Source: Xylanimonas cellulosilytica
GTDB taxonomy: Bacteria > Actinomycetota > Actinomycetes > Actinomycetales > Actinomycetaceae
Direction of reading: 5' to 3'
Assembly (NCBI GenBank): GCA_001072465.1
Contig: JVKM01000042.1
Coordinates: 39,319 to 103,318, forward strand
Length of the DNA: 64,000 nucleotides
Shown here one piece after another: positions 62,023 through 64,000 of the stretch. Numbering within the stretch: the stretch's first letter is position 1; each line of letters starts with the position of its first letter. The notes below the pieces were generated by a model that made no database searches, was not told where the DNA came from, and saw only the letters and a list, made by a program, of their open reading frames with translations. A program made the position numbers and the translations under genes.

Positions 62023-63696
62023 ATGGAGCTGCTCGAGCGCGCCCGCCAGTGGGCGAGCCACGACCCGGATCCCGCCACGGCCTCGGCCCTGAGCGCCGAC
62101 ATCGAGGCTGCGGAGCGCGGCGACGAGGAGGCCGCGGCCCGCGTGGGTGCGGCCATGAACGGCCCCCTCCAGTTCGGCACCGCCGGCCTGCGAGGCGTCG
62201 TGGGTCCGGGCGAGTCCCGCATGAACCTCGCGGTCGTCATCCGCGCGACCGCGGGCCTGTGCGAAGTCGTCAAGCGCCACGCAACCGGCACCCCCACGCT
62301 GGTGGTCGGCTGCGACGCCCGCTACGGGTCCTCCGAATTCGCCACGGCCGCCTGCCGCGTTGCCTCCGCCGCAGGGGTGCGCGTCCTCGCGCTGCCCCAG
62401 GCCAACCCGACCCCGCTCACCTCCTTCTCGATGCTGCACTTCGACGCGGACGCGGGCGTCATGGTGACCGCCTCCCACAACCCTGCCCCGGACAACGGCT
62501 ACAAGGTCTACCTGGGCGGCACCGTCGCGCAGGGCGACGGGCGTGGCGTCCAGATCGTCCCGCCCTTCGACGCGGAGATCGCGGCGGCCATCGAGGCCGC
62601 GCCGCCCGCGGACGAGGTCCCGATGAACGACGACCTCATCGAGGCCGTGGACCCGCGCGAGGAATACGTGGCCTGCGCGTCCGCCCTGGCCTCGGGCGAG
62701 ACCTCAGCCCGTGAGGACCTGCGCATCGTCCTGACCGCCATGCACGGCGTGGGCGCCGCGATCACCTCGCGCGTCCTGGCCGAGGCCGGTTTCTCCAACG
62801 TCTCCCTCGTGGCGGCGCAGGCCGATCCCGATCCGGACTTCCCGACCGTGCCCTTCCCCAACCCCGAAGAGGCCGGCGCCCTCGACATGGCGATCGAGCA
62901 GGCGCGCGAGCAGGGGGCCGACCTCATCATCGCGGTCGACCCCGACGCGGACCGCTGCGCGCTCGCGGTGCCCGACCCCGCCTCGGAGACGGGATGGAGT
63001 CCGCTGAGCGGCGACCAGATCGGCTCGCTGCTGGGCGAATTCTTGGCCTCGCGCGGCATGACGGGGTCGCTCGCGAACTCGATCGTGTCTTCGCGCCTGC
63101 TCTCGCGCATCGCTCACGCACATGGTCTCGAGCACCACACGACGCTCACGGGCTTCAAGTGGATCGCCCGGGCCCCGGGCCTTGGCTTCGGCTATGAGGA
63201 GGCCATTGGCTTTTGCCCCGATCCGGGCAACGTGCGCGACAAGGACGGCATCGCGACCTCGGTCGTCGCCGCCTCCCTGGTGGCCGCCCTCAAGGCGCAG
63301 GGGCGCAGCGTGTGGGACGAGCTGGAGCGCCTGGCGCGACTGCACGGCCTACACGTGAGCTCGCCGCTGACCTTCCGCGTCGAACAGATCGAGCAGATCG
63401 CCAGCGGCATGGCACGCCTGCGTGCCCAGCCGCCGAGCGTCCTGGCCGGCTCTCCCGTCGTCGAGGTCTCGGACCTGTCGCAGGGATACCGCGGCCTGCC
63501 GCCCACGGACGGCGTCCTCGTGCTCACCGAGGCGGGGGACCGCGTCATCGCGCGCCCCTCGGGCACCGAGCCAAAGCTCAAGTGCTACCTCGAGGTGATC
63601 CTGCCGGTCGCCGAGGGGGAGCCGCTGCCCTGGGAGCAGGCGCGCGAGCGCCTCGACGCAATTAAGGCTGCTTTCGCCGAGATTATCGGTCTGTAG
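62023..63696 (+). CDS. Phospho-sugar mutase (phosphoglucomutase/phosphopentomutase type)
   Basis: A 557-residue alpha-D-phosphohexomutase-superfamily enzyme. It has LQFGTAGLRGVVG, the phosphoserine loop VTASHNPAPDNGYK (Ser about 151), the metal loop DPDADRCAL, FKWIARAPG and the phosphate loop RPSGTEPKLK. By superfamily this is the long PGM/PMM2-like group, some members of which act as phosphopentomutases. Its place at the end of the deo cluster, which lacks deoB, suggests it converts (deoxy)ribose-1-phosphate to the 5-phosphate for DeoC. This is inference from context. Confidence 0.92.
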   Translation: MELLERARQWASHDPDPATASALSADIEAAERGDEEAAARVGAAMNGPLQFGTAGLRGVVGPGESRMNLAVVIRATAGLCEVVKRHATGTPTLVVGCDARYGSSEFATAACRVASAAGVRVLALPQANPTPLTSFSMLHFDADAGVMVTASHNPAPDNGYKVYLGGTVAQGDGRGVQIVPPFDAEIAAAIEAAPPADEVPMNDDLIEAVDPREEYVACASALASGETSAREDLRIVLTAMHGVGAAITSRVLAEAGFSNVSLVAAQADPDPDFPTVPFPNPEEAGALDMAIEQAREQGADLIIAVDPDADRCALAVPDPASETGWSPLSGDQIGSLLGEFLASRGMTGSLANSIVSSRLLSRIAHAHGLEHHTTLTGFKWIARAPGLGFGYEEAIGFCPDPGNVRDKDGIATSVVAASLVAALKAQGRSVWDELERLARLHGLHVSSPLTFRVEQIEQIASGMARLRAQPPSVLAGSPVVEVSDLSQGYRGLPPTDGVLVLTEAGDRVIARPSGTEPKLKCYLEVILPVAEGEPLPWEQARERLDAIKAAFAEIIGL

Positions 63697-63763
63697 AGGC
63701 GAATCGGGACTCCGTCGGCGTATTTTCTGTGGGTTTAGCCCTGCGTGAAGAAATAGATAACGC

Positions 63764-63769
63764 TATACT
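63764..63769 (+). promoter_or_regulatory. -10 element for leaderless mRNA of the last gene
   Basis: TATACT is followed by seven bases and the ATG at 63777. The palindrome TATAC-TTGC-GTATA (63764-63777) covers both and may be an operator. Confidence 0.5.
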
Positions 63770-63776
63770 TGCGTAT

Positions 63777-64000
63777 ATGGCAACTCACAGTGAATCGCTG
63801 GCGGAGGCCCTTCCCTTCGCCGACCGGCCCGTCGAGAAGGCGCCCGGCCACTGGGTGCTTGCGCGCGCCGGAAAGACGGTGCTGCGCCCCGGCGGCCTCG
63901 CCCTCAGTACGTGGGCGCTTAAGCGCGCCGTGTTGCCCGGCTCGGACGTCGTCGAGTTCGCGCCCGGCCTGGGTGTCACGGCCTCGGCGATTATTGAGGT
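63777..64000 (+). CDS. SAM-dependent methyltransferase-like protein (5' part only)
   Basis: The first 74 codons of a gene cut by the window end. The translation contains APGHWVLARAGKTVLRPGG and then DVVEFAPGLGVTASAII, which matches motif I of class I methyltransferases, in the arrangement of a common actinobacterial methyltransferase family of unknown target. No function beyond that can be supported from this fragment. Confidence 0.65.
   Translation, partial: MATHSESLAEALPFADRPVEKAPGHWVLARAGKTVLRPGGLALSTWALKRAVLPGSDVVEFAPGLGVTASAIIE

Overview
The window is GC-rich DNA from an actinobacterium. WhiB, a lone CIRCE-controlled groES, guaB plus a guaB3-type paralogue, a B-type succinate dehydrogenase, LARTG sortase anchors and a wall protein with tryptophan-rich choline/glucan-binding repeats point to an oral or gut Actinomycetaceae member such as Schaalia/Actinomyces. 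Genus is inferred, not proven. No rRNA, tRNA, CRISPR array, transposase or phage gene was recognised.

The backbone follows the order known from many actinobacteria: glmM, coaA, glmS, nnrD, alr-tsaE-tsaB-rimI, tsaD, groES, whiB, guaB, guaB3. Several blocks interrupt it. (1) Bases 1-1266 are a noncoding island of repeats and long hairpins. (2) Bases 2790-16344 are an accessory sugar/glycan block: a DUF4862-like protein, a lower-GC orphan gene, a LacI-type repressor, a GH2 beta-galactosidase, a sugar ABC importer lacking its ATPase, and a 1238-residue secreted multidomain putative glycosidase. Related CTAACACGTGTTAG-type operators sit before three of these units. (3) The sdhCAB operon and a small membrane protein separate rimI from tsaD. 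(4) Bases 30874-37736 (minus strand) hold an esterase / aminoacyl-lipid synthase pair, a YbdK-type ligase and a THUMP-like methyltransferase. (5) Bases 38376-44599 hold a DsbA-like protein, WhiB, a MerR-like regulator, an AGE-family isomerase, guaB and a fructose-6-phosphate-aldolase-like enzyme. (6) Bases 44645-45584 are a second noncoding island with a 19-bp tandem array, TGGTGTTACACCA palindromes and a repeat shared with base 1.

Bases 47855-63696 read as one nucleic-acid scavenging pathway: a wall-anchored nuclease, a wall-anchored 5'-nucleotidase, a BMP-type nucleoside ABC importer, cytidine deaminase, pyrimidine and purine nucleoside phosphorylases, deoxyribose-phosphate aldolase, a phosphohexo/pentomutase and a SorC/DeoR-type regulator. 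An identical 12-bp motif lies before both the importer and deoD.

Two window-wide patterns stand out. First, about ten genes have a -10 hexamer exactly 6-7 bases before the start codon and no Shine-Dalgarno, which indicates leaderless mRNAs and was used to choose starts. Second, the 12-mer CCCCGGCCTCGT occurs at least 13 times in both orientations, in genes in more than one reading frame and in spacers. Its core GGCCTCGT also forms inverted pairs in two terminators, much as DNA-uptake words do in other bacteria.
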